Counted from the stretch's first letter, positions 17,865 to 25,938 are shown. The stretch: 64,000 bases of DNA from Cellulomonas sp. Root485 (GCF_001426705.1 NZ_LMFC01000003.1:695735-759734); one strand, 5' to 3'. Notes: generated by a model from the sequence alone, not told the origin. A program made the numbers and translations.

Positions 17865-18377
17865 TCAGGTGTCGTCCGGTCGAGCCTCGCGGCTCCATCC
17901 CGACGACGGTTGGGCGGAGGGTGTGTGCGTCGGCGGCTCGGCGACCGGGCGGCCCTCGTACTGGGTGGAGAGCACGATCTGGGTGTCCATCTCGCCGTGC
18001 CTCCCGATGCGCTCGAAGATCTCCTCCAGGTGCGGCATCGACGAGGCGCGGACCCGCAGGAGGGTGCACGAGCTGCCGCTGAGCTTGTGGATCTCGACGA
18101 CCTCGGGAAACTCGTCGGACGCTGTGGTCTTGAGCAGGCAGCGCCCGGGTGAGCAGCGCAGCTTGATGAACGCCGTGAGCGGGAGGCCCGCACGAGCGGG
18201 GTCGATCCGGGCCTGGTAGCCGGCGATCACGCCGGCCTCCTCCAGCCGCCGCACCCTGTCGGCCACCGCGGGCGCGGACAGGTTGACCCTGCGGGCGAGC
18301 TGGTTGAACGACAGGCGGCCGTCGTCCTGGAGCTCGGAGAGGATGCGCCAGTCGGTGCCGTCGAGCGGTCTGCTCAT
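17865..18377 (-). CDS. Lrp/AsnC family regulator
   Basis: 170 residues: HTH 'LDGTDWRILSELQDDGRLSFNQLARRVNLSAPAVADRVRRLEEAGVIAGYQARID', a RAM domain with 'FIKLRCSPGRCLLKTTASDEFPEVVEIHKLSGSSCTLLRVRASSMPHLEEIFERIGRHGE', and a Pro-rich C-terminal tail. The Cys pair CSPGRC in the RAM domain occurs in a subset of Lrp proteins and could bear on redox or metal sensing; that is inference. It is divergent from the MFS transporter at 18483 (105-bp gap), its probable target. Confidence 0.9.
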   Translation of the reverse strand: MSRPLDGTDWRILSELQDDGRLSFNQLARRVNLSAPAVADRVRRLEEAGVIAGYQARIDPARAGLPLTAFIKLRCSPGRCLLKTTASDEFPEVVEIHKLSGSSCTLLRVRASSMPHLEEIFERIGRHGEMDTQIVLSTQYEGRPVAEPPTHTPSAQPSSGWSREARPDDT

Positions 18378-18482
18378 CTGCAAACCGTAGCGCCGGAACG
18401 CGTCACGATCGCGAGGCGACGGGGGGCGAACGCCTGCGATCGGCCATTCACCGCCGCGTCGCCCCTTCGTAGCGTCGGACGC

Positions 18483-19682
18483 ATGGCACTGAGCACGGCA
18501 CGTCTCCCCACCGCGGTCACCCCGGCGACGTCGGCGCTCTTCGTCGGCGCCGCCCTGAACAGCGCCGTCATCGCGACGACCAGCACGGTGGCCGCACTGG
18601 TCGCGGTCGACGTCCTGGGGCAGGCCTGGGGCGGGGTGCCCGGCACCGCGGCCGTCGTGGGCACCGGGCTCGGCGCCCTCCTGGTCACCTCGCTCACCCA
18701 CCGCGCCGGCACCCCGACCGCCCTGCGGCTCGGTTACCTGGCGAGCGCGCTCGGCGCCGCGGCCGGCGCGGTCGCCGTGCCGCTCGGCAACGTCGGGCTG
18801 CTGGTCGGCGCGATGCTCCTGATCGGTCTGGGGAACGCGGCCGCGCAGCTGTCCCGGTACGCGGCTGCCGAGCTCGTGCCCGCCCGGCGACGGGGGTTCG
18901 CCATCGGCCTGATCGTCTGGGCCGGCACCGTCGGCGCCGTCGGCGGCCCCCTGCTCCTGCTCCCCACCGCGCGGCTCGCCGACGCCCTCGGGCGGCCTGC
19001 CCTCTCCGGTGCGTTCCTGCTCAGCGTGCCGGCCGGCCTGCTCGCCGCGCTGGCGGTGAGCAGGCTGCGCACGGCCCGACGACCTGGGCGTGGGCGGACG
19101 GTGCCCGTGCGGACGATCCTGGGCTCCCCGGCCGGCCGCGACGGCCTCGCGGTGATGGTCACCGGGCAGGTCGTGATGGCCGCCGTCATGACGTCCGTGC
19201 CGGTCCAGCTGCACCTGCACCATCACGGGCTGGACGTCGTCGGCCTCGTCGTCGCGGCCCACACGCTCGGCATGTTCGTGCTGTCCCCGGTCACCGGGCG
19301 CCTCGTCGACGGGCTGGGAGCGCGGGCGGTCATGACGCTCGGCCTCGTCGCGCTGCTGGTCTCGACCGCGGTCGCCGCGTCCGGTGCCCTCGTCCCCCAG
19401 GCGGTGGGTCTGTTCGTGCTCGGCTACGGATGGAACCTGTGCTTCGTCGGCGGCAGCGCCTCGCTCGCCGTCGGGCTGCCCGCGGAGCAGCGCGCCGACG
19501 TGGAGGGCTCCGTCGAGGCCGTCGTGTGGATCTCCGCCGCGGCCGGCACCCTGACCTCGACCGTGGTCCTCGCGCTCGCCGGATGGTCCACGCTGACGCT
19601 CGCGGCCGGTGCCCTCGTCCTCGTGCCGGCCCTCCTCCTGCTCAGCGACCGGCGGCGGACCGGTGAGCGTCCGCCCGGCTGA
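18483..19682 (+). CDS. MFS transporter
   Basis: 399 residues with about 12 hydrophobic segments in two halves and a central loop rich in Arg ('SRLRTARRPGRGRTVP'). Motif A-like 'GRLVDGLGARAVMTLG' lies in the second half and 'RRRGFAIGLIVWAGTVGAVGGPLLL' in TM5, typical of drug:H+ antiporters. The substrate is unknown. Its divergent pairing with an Lrp-type regulator suggests an amino acid, amine or amphipathic toxin. Confidence 0.9.
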   Translation: MALSTARLPTAVTPATSALFVGAALNSAVIATTSTVAALVAVDVLGQAWGGVPGTAAVVGTGLGALLVTSLTHRAGTPTALRLGYLASALGAAAGAVAVPLGNVGLLVGAMLLIGLGNAAAQLSRYAAAELVPARRRGFAIGLIVWAGTVGAVGGPLLLLPTARLADALGRPALSGAFLLSVPAGLLAALAVSRLRTARRPGRGRTVPVRTILGSPAGRDGLAVMVTGQVVMAAVMTSVPVQLHLHHHGLDVVGLVVAAHTLGMFVLSPVTGRLVDGLGARAVMTLGLVALLVSTAVAASGALVPQAVGLFVLGYGWNLCFVGGSASLAVGLPAEQRADVEGSVEAVVWISAAAGTLTSTVVLALAGWSTLTLAAGALVLVPALLLLSDRRRTGERPPG

Positions 19683-19695
19683 GGCGTCGCGTCGG

Positions 19696-20163
19696 TCAGT
19701 CGGCGGGGGGCATGTCGTAGGTGACCCAGGGCGTCGCCGTGGCGTGCTGGTCGTAGAGCGATCGCGCCGTTGCGTTGTCGCGGGAGGTGATCCACCGGAC
19801 GACGCTCGCGCCCCGCTGCGCGGCCAGGTCCGCCGTCGCGTCGAGCAACGCCGCGCCCACGCCTCGCCGGCGGGCGCCCGGGTCGGCGAACAGGTCGTCG
19901 AGGTACAGGCCGATCGTCCCCGTGGACGGTCGGGCGAACATCCGCAGGTTGGCCAGGCCGAGGAGCGTGCCGTCGGCGGACACGGCGACGAGTCCGGTCA
20001 TCCCGTGCTGCTCGCCGACGACCCACTCCCACGTGCGGGCGATCGCCGTGCTGTCGGTGCCGAGGTCGTAGAAGCCGCGGTAGCCGGCGTAGAGCTCGGC
20101 CCATCGTGGGCGATCGGACCGGACGACGCGGCGGACCAGGAGGTCGGGGGAAGGAGTACTCAT
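19696..20163 (-). CDS. GNAT family N-acetyltransferase
   Basis: 155 residues. The acetyl-CoA P-loop motif A is 'YLDDLFADPGARRRGVGAALLDATADLAAQRG', followed by 'VVRWITSRDNATARSLYDQHA'. It is a complete single-domain GNAT; the substrate cannot be assigned. The ATG at 20163 fits the domain start. Confidence 0.9.
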   Translation of the reverse strand: MSTPSPDLLVRRVVRSDRPRWAELYAGYRGFYDLGTDSTAIARTWEWVVGEQHGMTGLVAVSADGTLLGLANLRMFARPSTGTIGLYLDDLFADPGARRRGVGAALLDATADLAAQRGASVVRWITSRDNATARSLYDQHATATPWVTYDMPPAD

Positions 20164-20220
20164 CCGCACACGATGGCGTGCTCCCCGTGCGAGAGCGCGT
20201 CCCGTCCACAGCGCGGAGGG

Positions 20221-20892
20221 TCAGGCGTCGCAGCAGCCGTCGTCGCAGCGCTCCTCGTCGCCGGCGACCAGCTGGGAGACGGGGGTGCAGCACGCGTCGC
20301 CCTTCCAGGCCTCGACGCCTTCCCGGACGGCGAACGCGGCGATGACCACGGCGGCGACCGGGTCGGCCCACCACCACCCCAGCGCGCTGTTCAGCACCAG
20401 CCCCACCAGCAGCACCGCCGACAGGTAGGTGCAGATCAGGGTCTGCTTCGAGTCGGCGACCGCGGAGGCCGAGCCGAGCTCCCGGCCGGTGCGCCGCTCG
20501 GCCCAGGACAGGACCGGCATGACCACCAGGCTGACCGCGGCCAGGATGATCCCGGCCGTCGAGTGCTCCGGCTCGGTCGCGTTCAGCAGGGTCCGGACGG
20601 CGTCGACCGTGACGAACGCGGCGAGGCCGAAGAACGACAGTGCGATGGTCCGCATCGCGGCGCGCTCGCGCGTGAGCGGGTCCGGGGCGGAGAACTGCCA
20701 GGCGACCGCCGCGGCGGACAGCACCTCGACCACCGAGTCGAGGCCGAAGCCGATCAGCGCCGAGGAGGAGGCGAGCCGGCCCGCCACCAGCGCCACGCCG
20801 GCCTCGACGACGTTGTAGGTGATCGTCACCGCGACGATCCACCGGATCCGCCGCTCGAGCAGCGGACGACGGTCGACCGACGTGGTGCTCAT
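20221..20892 (-). CDS. Cation diffusion facilitator-like heavy-metal exporter
   Basis: 223 residues with six predicted TM segments. 'LIGFGLDSVVEVLSAAAVAW' (TM2) carries the Asp equivalent of CDF metal site A, and 'ADSKQTLICTYLSAVLL' with 'WWWADPVAAVVIAAFAV' supplies the TM5/6 'D..' motifs. The C-terminus 'DACCTPVSQLVAGDEERCDDGCCDA' is Cys-rich and should bind soft metals. It lacks the usual C-terminal cytoplasmic CDF domain. It is cotranscribed with, and overlaps by ATGA, the CmtR-like regulator, so Cd/Pb/Zn export is the likely job. Confidence 0.85.
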   Translation of the reverse strand: MSTTSVDRRPLLERRIRWIVAVTITYNVVEAGVALVAGRLASSSALIGFGLDSVVEVLSAAAVAWQFSAPDPLTRERAAMRTIALSFFGLAAFVTVDAVRTLLNATEPEHSTAGIILAAVSLVVMPVLSWAERRTGRELGSASAVADSKQTLICTYLSAVLLVGLVLNSALGWWWADPVAAVVIAAFAVREGVEAWKGDACCTPVSQLVAGDEERCDDGCCDA

Positions 20893-21218
20893 GCGCAGGT
20901 GCAGTCGGGTCCGCAGCACGTCGGGTCCACCGCGAGCACCAGCTGCAGCAGCTCTCCCAGCGCCGACGACAGGTGCGGGTCCGCCAGCCGGTACCAGGTC
21001 CGGCGCCCGTCCGGGACGGACTCGACGAGCCCGCACCCGCGCAGGCACGCCAGCTGGTTCGACATGACCTGCCGGGACACCCCGAGCGCGTCCGCGAGGT
21101 CCGACGGGTACGCGGGGGCCTCCCGCAGCGCCAGCAGGATGCGCGTGCGCGTCTCGTCGGACAGGGCGTGCCCCAGCCGGGCGAGCGCGGACGTGTGCGT
21201 GAGCGTGGCCGTCCCCAT
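20889..21218 (-). CDS. ArsR/SmtB metal-sensing repressor, CmtR-like
   Basis: 109 residues. The winged-helix core is 'LGHALSDETRTRILLALREAPAYPSDLADALGVSRQVMSNQLACLRGCGLVESVPDGRRTWYRLADPHL'. The CxxxC in 'ACLRGCGLV' of the recognition helix matches the Cys57/Cys61 pair of Mycobacterium CmtR (Cd/Pb sensor), and the C-terminal 'CCGPDCTCA' supplies further thiolates like CmtR Cys102. The gene heads a two-gene operon with the CDF exporter. A palindrome about 20 bp upstream is the likely operator. Confidence 0.9.
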   Translation of the reverse strand: MGTATLTHTSALARLGHALSDETRTRILLALREAPAYPSDLADALGVSRQVMSNQLACLRGCGLVESVPDGRRTWYRLADPHLSSALGELLQLVLAVDPTCCGPDCTCA

Positions 21219-21236
21219 GCACACGACGGTACACGG

Positions 21237-21253
21237 AATCCTGTATTCACAGG
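21237..21253. promoter_or_regulatory. Probable operator of the CmtR-like repressor
   Basis: CCTGT (21240-21244) and ACAGG (21249-21253) flank ATTC, overlapping a second dyad, GAAT (21237-21240) with ATTC (21245-21248). It lies 19 bp upstream of the ATG at 21218 in an AT-rich patch, where a repressor would block initiation. Confidence 0.65.
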
Positions 21254-21273
21254 AGGCTGTACCCCGGTCGGGA

Positions 21274-21711
21274 CTAGCCGACGACGGGGATGCTCTGCAT
21301 CCACAGGCCGACGAGGGCGACCAGCAGCAGGACGACCCCCGCACCGAGGGCGACGCTGCCGATGATGATGACCGTCCAGCCGGGGCCCACCTTGCCCTGG
21401 GGGCGGGTCTTGACGTCGGTCGGGTCGGCCGGGTTCACGTAGACGTACCCGCTGAACATCGGCGTCGCCCCGAGGCCGCGGCGCAACGCGGCGAAGACGT
21501 CGGTCCGCAGGGGTCTCCCGTCCGGGCCGGGGTACTCGACGGTGATCACGTTGCCGGCCATCAACGGGACCTGGCTGATGGCGCGCGCGGGGACCTGGAC
21601 GCGGGGCACAGCACGGGCGCGGGACAGCAGACGAATGCCCACGGGGAGCGCGATCGCACCGAGCACCAGCAGGACGATCGCAATCGTGAGGATGACGTGA
21701 GGGCCGCTCAT
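21274..21711 (-). CDS. DUF3592-like two-TM membrane protein
   Basis: 145 residues. TM1 is 'VILTIAIVLLVLGAIALPVGIRLL', a central extracytoplasmic beta-rich segment 'VPLMAGNVITVEYPGPDGRPLRTDVFAALRRG... FSGYVYVNPADPTDVKTRPQG' follows, and TM2 is 'WTVIIIGSVALGAGVVLLLVALVGLW'. Spacing and the 'VxYxxPDGR' strand resemble DUF3592 proteins of unknown role. The next gene upstream on this strand is the galactanase, whose stop is 23 bp before this start, so readthrough is possible. Confidence 0.75.
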   Translation of the reverse strand: MSGPHVILTIAIVLLVLGAIALPVGIRLLSRARAVPRVQVPARAISQVPLMAGNVITVEYPGPDGRPLRTDVFAALRRGLGATPMFSGYVYVNPADPTDVKTRPQGKVGPGWTVIIIGSVALGAGVVLLLVALVGLWMQSIPVVG

Positions 21712-21733
21712 GGTGGACGAAAGTACCCGCTCG

Positions 21734-22846
21734 TCACGGGGTCCAGCGGATCCCGGGGTTGACCCGGCCACTCCAGCTGAACACCGCCATGTTGTCCCAG
21801 CCGTCGCCGGTGCCGTTCATGTTGTACGGGTCCCAGCCGTTGCCCTGCACCGCGGTCCAGGTGGGCTCCCAGTAGAAGACGCCGATGCCCCCCGCGTTCC
21901 GGACGGTGTTCTGGATGTACTGGAACATCGTCGCCTGGCTGGTCCAGCTCGCGTCGAAGCCCGCACAGGTGCCGTTGGCGCTGTTCGCCTGCGAGTCGGC
22001 GTTCGCGGTCGTGAACGGGTAGGCGGTCTCGACGAGGACGACCGGCTTCCCGTACCGGGTGCGGGCGGTGGACACGGCCGAGTACAAGGCGTCGAGCCCG
22101 CCGTGCCAGAAGCAGTAGTAGGACAGGCCGGTGATGTCCCACGGCACGCCCTGGCGGTTGATGCCGTCGTAGAACCACTTCAGGTGGTCGGTGCTGTCGG
22201 AGTTGGCGGTGTGGATGATCACCTGGGTGGACGAGCTGCACGCCTTGACGGCGTTGTACCCGGACTTCAGCAGCAGCCCCAGGTTGGTGAAGCTGTTGTT
22301 GGAGACCTTGCCCTCGTTCCACAGCATGCCGACGTTGATCTCGTTGCCGATCTGGATGCTGTCCGGCGTCGTCCCCTGCGCCTTCAGCGTCGAGCAGACC
22401 GCGTACGTGTAGTCGTAGACGTCCTTCTGCAGCTGCTGGATGGTGTGGTTCGCCCACGCCGCCGGCTTCCACTGGTTGCCCGGGTCCGCCCACGTGTCGG
22501 AGTAGTGCAGGTCGACCATGAGCTTCAGACCCCGTGACTTGACCTCCTTGGCGTACGCAGCGACCTTGCTCGCGTTGTTGTAGCCGGACGCCGGGTTGTT
22601 CCAGACGCGCAGCCGCGCGTAGTTCATGCCGGCGCCCTTGAGGATGTCGAGCGGGTGCTTCTGGCTCCCGTCGGCGTCGTAGTACCGCACGCCGAGGTCG
22701 AGGCTGCGTTGCAGGCTCGACACGTCGCCGCCCAGCATCGACAGGCTGTTCGCTGCCTGGACCGGTGAGGGGATCGCCAGGGCCACCGCCGATGCCGTCA
22801 GCACGGCCACGGCTCCCATCGCGGTGATACGTCGCCGAGTGTTCAC
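21734..22846 (-). CDS. Secreted GH53 arabinogalactan endo-beta-1,4-galactanase
   Basis: 370 residues. The signal peptide is cut near 'PSPVQA|ANS'. The (beta/alpha)8 clan GH-A catalytic domain shows the acid/base Glu169 in 'QIGNEINVGMLW', the nucleophile Glu273 in 'VLVETAYPF', and family signatures 'GGDVSSL', 'NYARLRVWNNP', 'LMVDLHYSDTWADPG' and 'GIGVFYWEPTW'. It cleaves beta-1,4-galactan side chains of pectin outside the cell. There is no carbohydrate-binding module. The GTG start has AGGAG six bases upstream. LacI-type operators lie 30 and 110 bp upstream. Confidence 0.95.
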   Translation of the reverse strand: MNTRRRITAMGAVAVLTASAVALAIPSPVQAANSLSMLGGDVSSLQRSLDLGVRYYDADGSQKHPLDILKGAGMNYARLRVWNNPASGYNNASKVAAYAKEVKSRGLKLMVDLHYSDTWADPGNQWKPAAWANHTIQQLQKDVYDYTYAVCSTLKAQGTTPDSIQIGNEINVGMLWNEGKVSNNSFTNLGLLLKSGYNAVKACSSSTQVIIHTANSDSTDHLKWFYDGINRQGVPWDITGLSYYCFWHGGLDALYSAVSTARTRYGKPVVLVETAYPFTTANADSQANSANGTCAGFDASWTSQATMFQYIQNTVRNAGGIGVFYWEPTWTAVQGNGWDPYNMNGTGDGWDNMAVFSWSGRVNPGIRWTP

Positions 22847-22875
22847 GCAATCTCCTGTGATTGTCGTGCTGGGGA

Positions 22876-22891
22876 CTGTGATCGCTCACAG
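22876..22891. promoter_or_regulatory. LacI-type operator proximal to the galactanase gene
   Basis: CTGTGATCGCTCACAG: six-base arms around a tetranucleotide with the central CG typical of LacI/GalR sites, 30 bp upstream of the GTG start. Confidence 0.75.
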
Positions 22892-22954
22892 TAGCCAGGC
22901 GCTCTGTCACCGCGGAAGTGTGCCTAAGCCTTTCGCACGGCAGCCCTCAGGGCC

Positions 22955-22966
22955 GTGATCGCTCAC
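22955..22966. promoter_or_regulatory. Second copy of the LacI-type operator
   Basis: GTGATCGCTCAC, identical to the core of the proximal site and about 77 bp from it centre to centre. Two copies at this spacing would suit DNA looping across the promoter. Confidence 0.7.
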
Positions 22967-23071
22967 AGGGCGATGAGGTCTGCGGCGACCGGATCGTCGT
23001 CGACCCGAGGCCCCGCCGTGACCTGCGCGCGCTCGCCCTCTGCCACGCTCCTGACCGTGCCGATACCTCCG

Positions 23072-23767
23072 ATGCCGCCCGTCCAGGTCGTGCGCCCCCC
23101 CGAGGAGCAGCGCCGCGCGAAGCGGCTGAAGCGGATCGGCGCGCTCCTGCTCGTCGTCGGGGTGCTGCTGTTCGTCGTCCCCAGCGCGGTCGTCCACGGG
23201 CTGTGCGCGTTCGTCCCGTGTTCTCCGCTGAGGCCCGAGGTCGGCTTCTCCCTCACAGAGGACGGCCGGACGGCGGTCGAGACGGGCCGGGCGGCGGCCG
23301 TCGACCTGCAGGAGCTCGTCGTGATGTCCGGGGTCGATCCGTCGTGGGGCGAGTCGCCGGTGATCTGGAAGGTCGAACGGACCGGGGACGTCCCGGCGGA
23401 CTGGTCGGGCGAGATCGTGCTCGGCGAGGTGCCGGTGGGCTTCGACGAGGCTGTGCCGCTGACGGTGCCGCTGACCGACGGCACGGCGGTCGGTGTCTCC
23501 AACGGCTGCTACTTCAGCACGGCGCCCGTCCCGGCCGGCCCGGTCCCACCGGGGGTCGTCACGCTGGAGTACGAGCAGCGCCCGACCGACGAGTTCCGAG
23601 CGACGAACACCGGGTTCACGCCGTGCGCACCCGAGGACGACCCGTCCAGACCGTGGATCGGAGCCTCGATGCTGCTCGGCCTGGCCCTGGGCGCGGTCGG
23701 TCTCGCGTGCGTCATCGTGGCGGGCTACCGGTACGGCCCGACAACCCGACGCCGAGGCGCTGCTTAG
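23072..23767 (+). CDS. Two-TM membrane protein with extracytoplasmic domain, unknown
   Basis: 231 residues. A basic N-terminus ('PPEEQRRAKRLKR') precedes TM1 'IGALLLVVGVLLFVVPSAVVHGLCAFV'. About 140 residues of beta-rich extracellular sequence with four or five Cys ('FVPCSP', 'SNGCYFS', 'FTPCAPEDD') follow, then TM2 'WIGASMLLGLALGAVGLACVIVAGYRYG'. I do not recognise the family. The ATG at 23072 is chosen because longer forms would start inside the operator region; GTG at 23057 is possible and no clear ribosome-binding site is seen. Confidence 0.6.
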   Translation: MPPVQVVRPPEEQRRAKRLKRIGALLLVVGVLLFVVPSAVVHGLCAFVPCSPLRPEVGFSLTEDGRTAVETGRAAAVDLQELVVMSGVDPSWGESPVIWKVERTGDVPADWSGEIVLGEVPVGFDEAVPLTVPLTDGTAVGVSNGCYFSTAPVPAGPVPPGVVTLEYEQRPTDEFRATNTGFTPCAPEDDPSRPWIGASMLLGLALGAVGLACVIVAGYRYGPTTRRRGAA

Positions 23768-23770
23768 GCG

Positions 23771-24367
23771 CTACGGTCTGGCGGCCTCGCGGAAGCCCGT
23801 CCAGCGCAGCTCGGCCGGCAGGTGGCCCATGTCGTTGACGACCACGAGCGCGGGCGGCAGCGCGGGGCGGTACTCGATGACCGTGAGCGCGGCGTTCCCG
23901 CTGTTCAGGCCGAGCCACCTCGACGGGGGCGCGTCCATCGCGTGCCGCACGAGCCAGCCGATCTGGAACGCGTGCGTGACCAGGACGAGATGCTCGTCGT
24001 CACCCTGCGTCGTGGTCGCGAACCGTTCGACGAGCGCGTCGGCCGTCGCCCGCCCCGACGCGGCCTCGGCGTCGTCGTACCCGTCGAAGAAGCCGAGCAG
24101 CGGCCGGGGGATCTCGCTCAGGGGCGGCACGTACGGCACGTGGTCGACCAGCTCGGCGGCCTCCGCCACGGGCACTCCGGGCAGGTGCCGGGCGAGCTCG
24201 TGCGCGCTGGCGACGGCGCGCGGCAGGGGCGAGTGCCAGACGGCGTCGACCGGAAGGTGCGCGAGGCGCTCACCGAGCAGGGCCGCCTGACGGCGGCCGG
24301 TGTCGGTGAGCATCCCGAAGGCGTCGGCCTCGCCGTGGCGGGCGACGTACAGGTGCCGAGTGCCCAT
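23771..24367 (-). CDS. Histidine phosphatase (phosphoglycerate-mutase-like) superfamily protein
   Basis: 198 residues. The phospho-acceptor motif is 'YVARHGEAD' near the N-terminus and the second catalytic His is in 'LVLVTHAFQIGWLVRHA'; a central acid 'EAAELVDHVPYVPPL' completes the branch-1 pattern. The ATG at 24367 has GAGG upstream, 8 bp after the stop of the ATP-grasp gene; a GTG at 24379 would overlap that stop (GTGA). Either way the two are translationally coupled, implying a shared pathway, perhaps opposing phosphotransfer. The substrate is unknown. Confidence 0.85.
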   Translation of the reverse strand: MGTRHLYVARHGEADAFGMLTDTGRRQAALLGERLAHLPVDAVWHSPLPRAVASAHELARHLPGVPVAEAAELVDHVPYVPPLSEIPRPLLGFFDGYDDAEAASGRATADALVERFATTTQGDDEHLVLVTHAFQIGWLVRHAMDAPPSRWLGLNSGNAALTVIEYRPALPPALVVVNDMGHLPAELRWTGFREAARP

Positions 24368-24375
24368 GGCTGTCC

Positions 24376-25491
24376 TCACGGGTGGGTCGTGACCGTGCCG
24401 GCGCTGCCGTCGATCGTGATGGTGGTGGAGTCGTGCAGCGTCGTCGTCGCGCCGGCGATACCGAGGACCGCAGGGATGCGGCGTTCGCGAGCGACGATCG
24501 CGGCGTGCGAGAGGATCCCGCCGGTCTCGGTGACGACGCCGGCCGCGAGGTGCAGCAGCGGCGTCCAGCTGGGGTCGGTCCAGGGGCAGACGAGGATGTC
24601 GCCCGGGCGGACGCGGGCGAAGTCGTCGGGGCCTCGGACGACCCGCGCGGTGCCGGTCGCGGTGCCACGGCTGCAGGGCGTGCCGACGAGGGTGGTGCCG
24701 GAGACGGTGCTCGACCGTCGGACGGGGAGGTCGGCGGTCGTCGGCCGGGCCTGCAGGACCCAGAGGTCACCGTCGACGACCGCCCACTCGACGTCCTGCG
24801 CTCCGCCGAGCACGCCTGCGATGCGACGCCCGAGACCGGCGAGCCGTTCCGCGGTGGCATCGTCCAGGGTCGGCCGCCGGCGGTCCGGCTCGGGAACCTC
24901 GCTCGTCACCAGGTGCGTGCCCCGCCGGTCGATGCGCCTCACCTTGTCCGCGACCGTGTACGTGACCGACCCGTCCGCGTGCACGCGGTAGGCGTCCGGC
25001 GTGACCGTGCCGCCGGCGACGCTCGGACCGAGACCCCAGGACGCCTCGATCGTCGTCACGCCGGCCGGCCCGCCCGGCGCGAACATCACTCCGGCCACCT
25101 CGGCGTCCAGGTGGCGTTGCACGAGGACGCCCATCCTCGGCTGCTGGTCGGTGGCCCCCCGGTAGGCCACCGCGCGCGGCGAGTGCAGGGATGCCCAGCA
25201 GGTGCGGACCGCGTCGGCGACCCGCTCGGCGCCCTGCACCCCGAGCACGCTCTCGTACTGGCCCGCCGCGGACGCGCGGCCGGTGTCCTCGTCGTCGGCC
25301 GAGGACCGCACCGCCACCGGGCCGCCGAGCTCGTCGAGGGCGTCGCGCAGGTCGAGGTCCGTCGCGCGGTCGGCGTCGAGCGGGACGACGAAGCCGTCGG
25401 GTACCGGCAGCCCCGCCCGCAGCAGGACGCCGAGCGTGCCCGCCTTGCCCCCGCACGTCCGGCTCACGGCGTCGCGGAGCGGGACGAGCAT
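24376..25491 (-). CDS. Compact PEP-synthase/rifampin-phosphotransferase-like protein (ATP-grasp plus swivelling His domain)
   Basis: 371 residues. About 1-260 is the pyruvate-phosphate-dikinase N-terminal ATP-grasp domain ('GGKAGTLGVLLRAGLPVPDGFVVP', 'VAVRSSADDEDTGRASAAGQYESVLG', 'VLVQRHLDAEVAGVMFA', 'DVEWAVVDGDLWVLQARP'). About 275-371 is the swivelling phospho-His domain ('DPSWTPLLHLAAGVVTETGG', 'ILSHAAIVARERRIPAVLG'). The substrate domain normally between or after them (PEP/pyruvate barrel in PpsA; antibiotic-binding domain in Rph, 800-900 residues) is absent. AAGGG precedes the ATG. It could transfer phosphate to a partner protein or small molecule; no substrate can be claimed. Confidence 0.85.
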   Translation of the reverse strand: MLVPLRDAVSRTCGGKAGTLGVLLRAGLPVPDGFVVPLDADRATDLDLRDALDELGGPVAVRSSADDEDTGRASAAGQYESVLGVQGAERVADAVRTCWASLHSPRAVAYRGATDQQPRMGVLVQRHLDAEVAGVMFAPGGPAGVTTIEASWGLGPSVAGGTVTPDAYRVHADGSVTYTVADKVRRIDRRGTHLVTSEVPEPDRRRPTLDDATAERLAGLGRRIAGVLGGAQDVEWAVVDGDLWVLQARPTTADLPVRRSSTVSGTTLVGTPCSRGTATGTARVVRGPDDFARVRPGDILVCPWTDPSWTPLLHLAAGVVTETGGILSHAAIVARERRIPAVLGIAGATTTLHDSTTITIDGSAGTVTTHP

Positions 25492-25502
25492 CGGGGCAAC
25501 CC

Positions 25503-25525
25503 TTCGTTGACAACGTTTCGTTGAC
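25503..25525. promoter_or_regulatory. Operator-like repeats between the ATP-grasp and HTH genes
   Basis: A perfect dyad CGTTG-A-CAACG (25505-25515) overlaps two direct TTCGTTGAC repeats (25503-25511 and 25517-25525). The 42-bp gap between divergent start codons is filled by them. Possible elements for the minus-strand gene are TTGCTC (25553-25548) and CATAGT (25529-25524), 18 bp apart. Confidence 0.6.
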
Positions 25526-25533
25526 TATGCACG

Positions 25534-25938
25534 ATGTCGCGCATGGAGAGCAAGGACGACGCCCGCCGCGCAGCCGACGCGGACCAGGCGCAGGCCCAGC
25601 GCGAGCACGAGGCGCGGGGGCGCCTGCTCGGCCGGGGAGCCGTCGGGCTCGGTGACCGTCCGTGGCGCCCCGCCCCCGTCCCGCCGTCGGCCGTCGACCT
25701 CGTGCAGTACGCACTGTGGCGCTCCGACGACCTGGCCCCGGACGACCTCCTCAGCGCGCTCGCCCTGATGCCCGCCGCCCGCGCCGAGGTCGACGGGCTC
25801 GAGGACGGTCTGCTGTTCGTGGCCCGCAGCGCGGGGCTGACCTGGGCGCAGATCGCCGAGGCCATGGGCTTCAGGTCGCGGCAGGCCTGCCAGCAGCACT
25901 ACGCACGGCTCGCCGCCCGACGAGAGGCGGCGTCGTGA
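25534..25938 (+). CDS. HTH DNA-binding protein, uncharacterised
   Basis: 134 residues. A charged helical N-terminus ('ESKDDARRAADADQAQAQREHEARG') precedes an acidic 'SAVDLVQYALWRSDDLAPDDLLSALALMPAARAEVDGLE' helix pair and a C-terminal helix-turn-helix 'FVARSAGLTWAQIAEAMGFRSRQACQQHYARL'. The HTH resembles those in sigma-like or small actinobacterial regulators. The start is uncertain (ATG 25534 or 25543) because no ribosome-binding site is visible. It is coupled to the next gene by GTGA and divergent from the ATP-grasp gene, so it is the likely regulator of this divergon. Confidence 0.75.
   Translation: MSRMESKDDARRAADADQAQAQREHEARGRLLGRGAVGLGDRPWRPAPVPPSAVDLVQYALWRSDDLAPDDLLSALALMPAARAEVDGLEDGLLFVARSAGLTWAQIAEAMGFRSRQACQQHYARLAARREAAS

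Noticed and set aside
22876..22966. CRP-type sites (TGTGA-N6-TCACA)
   Set aside because: The spacer is 4 bp with a central CG, not 6 bp, so a LacI-type protein fits better.
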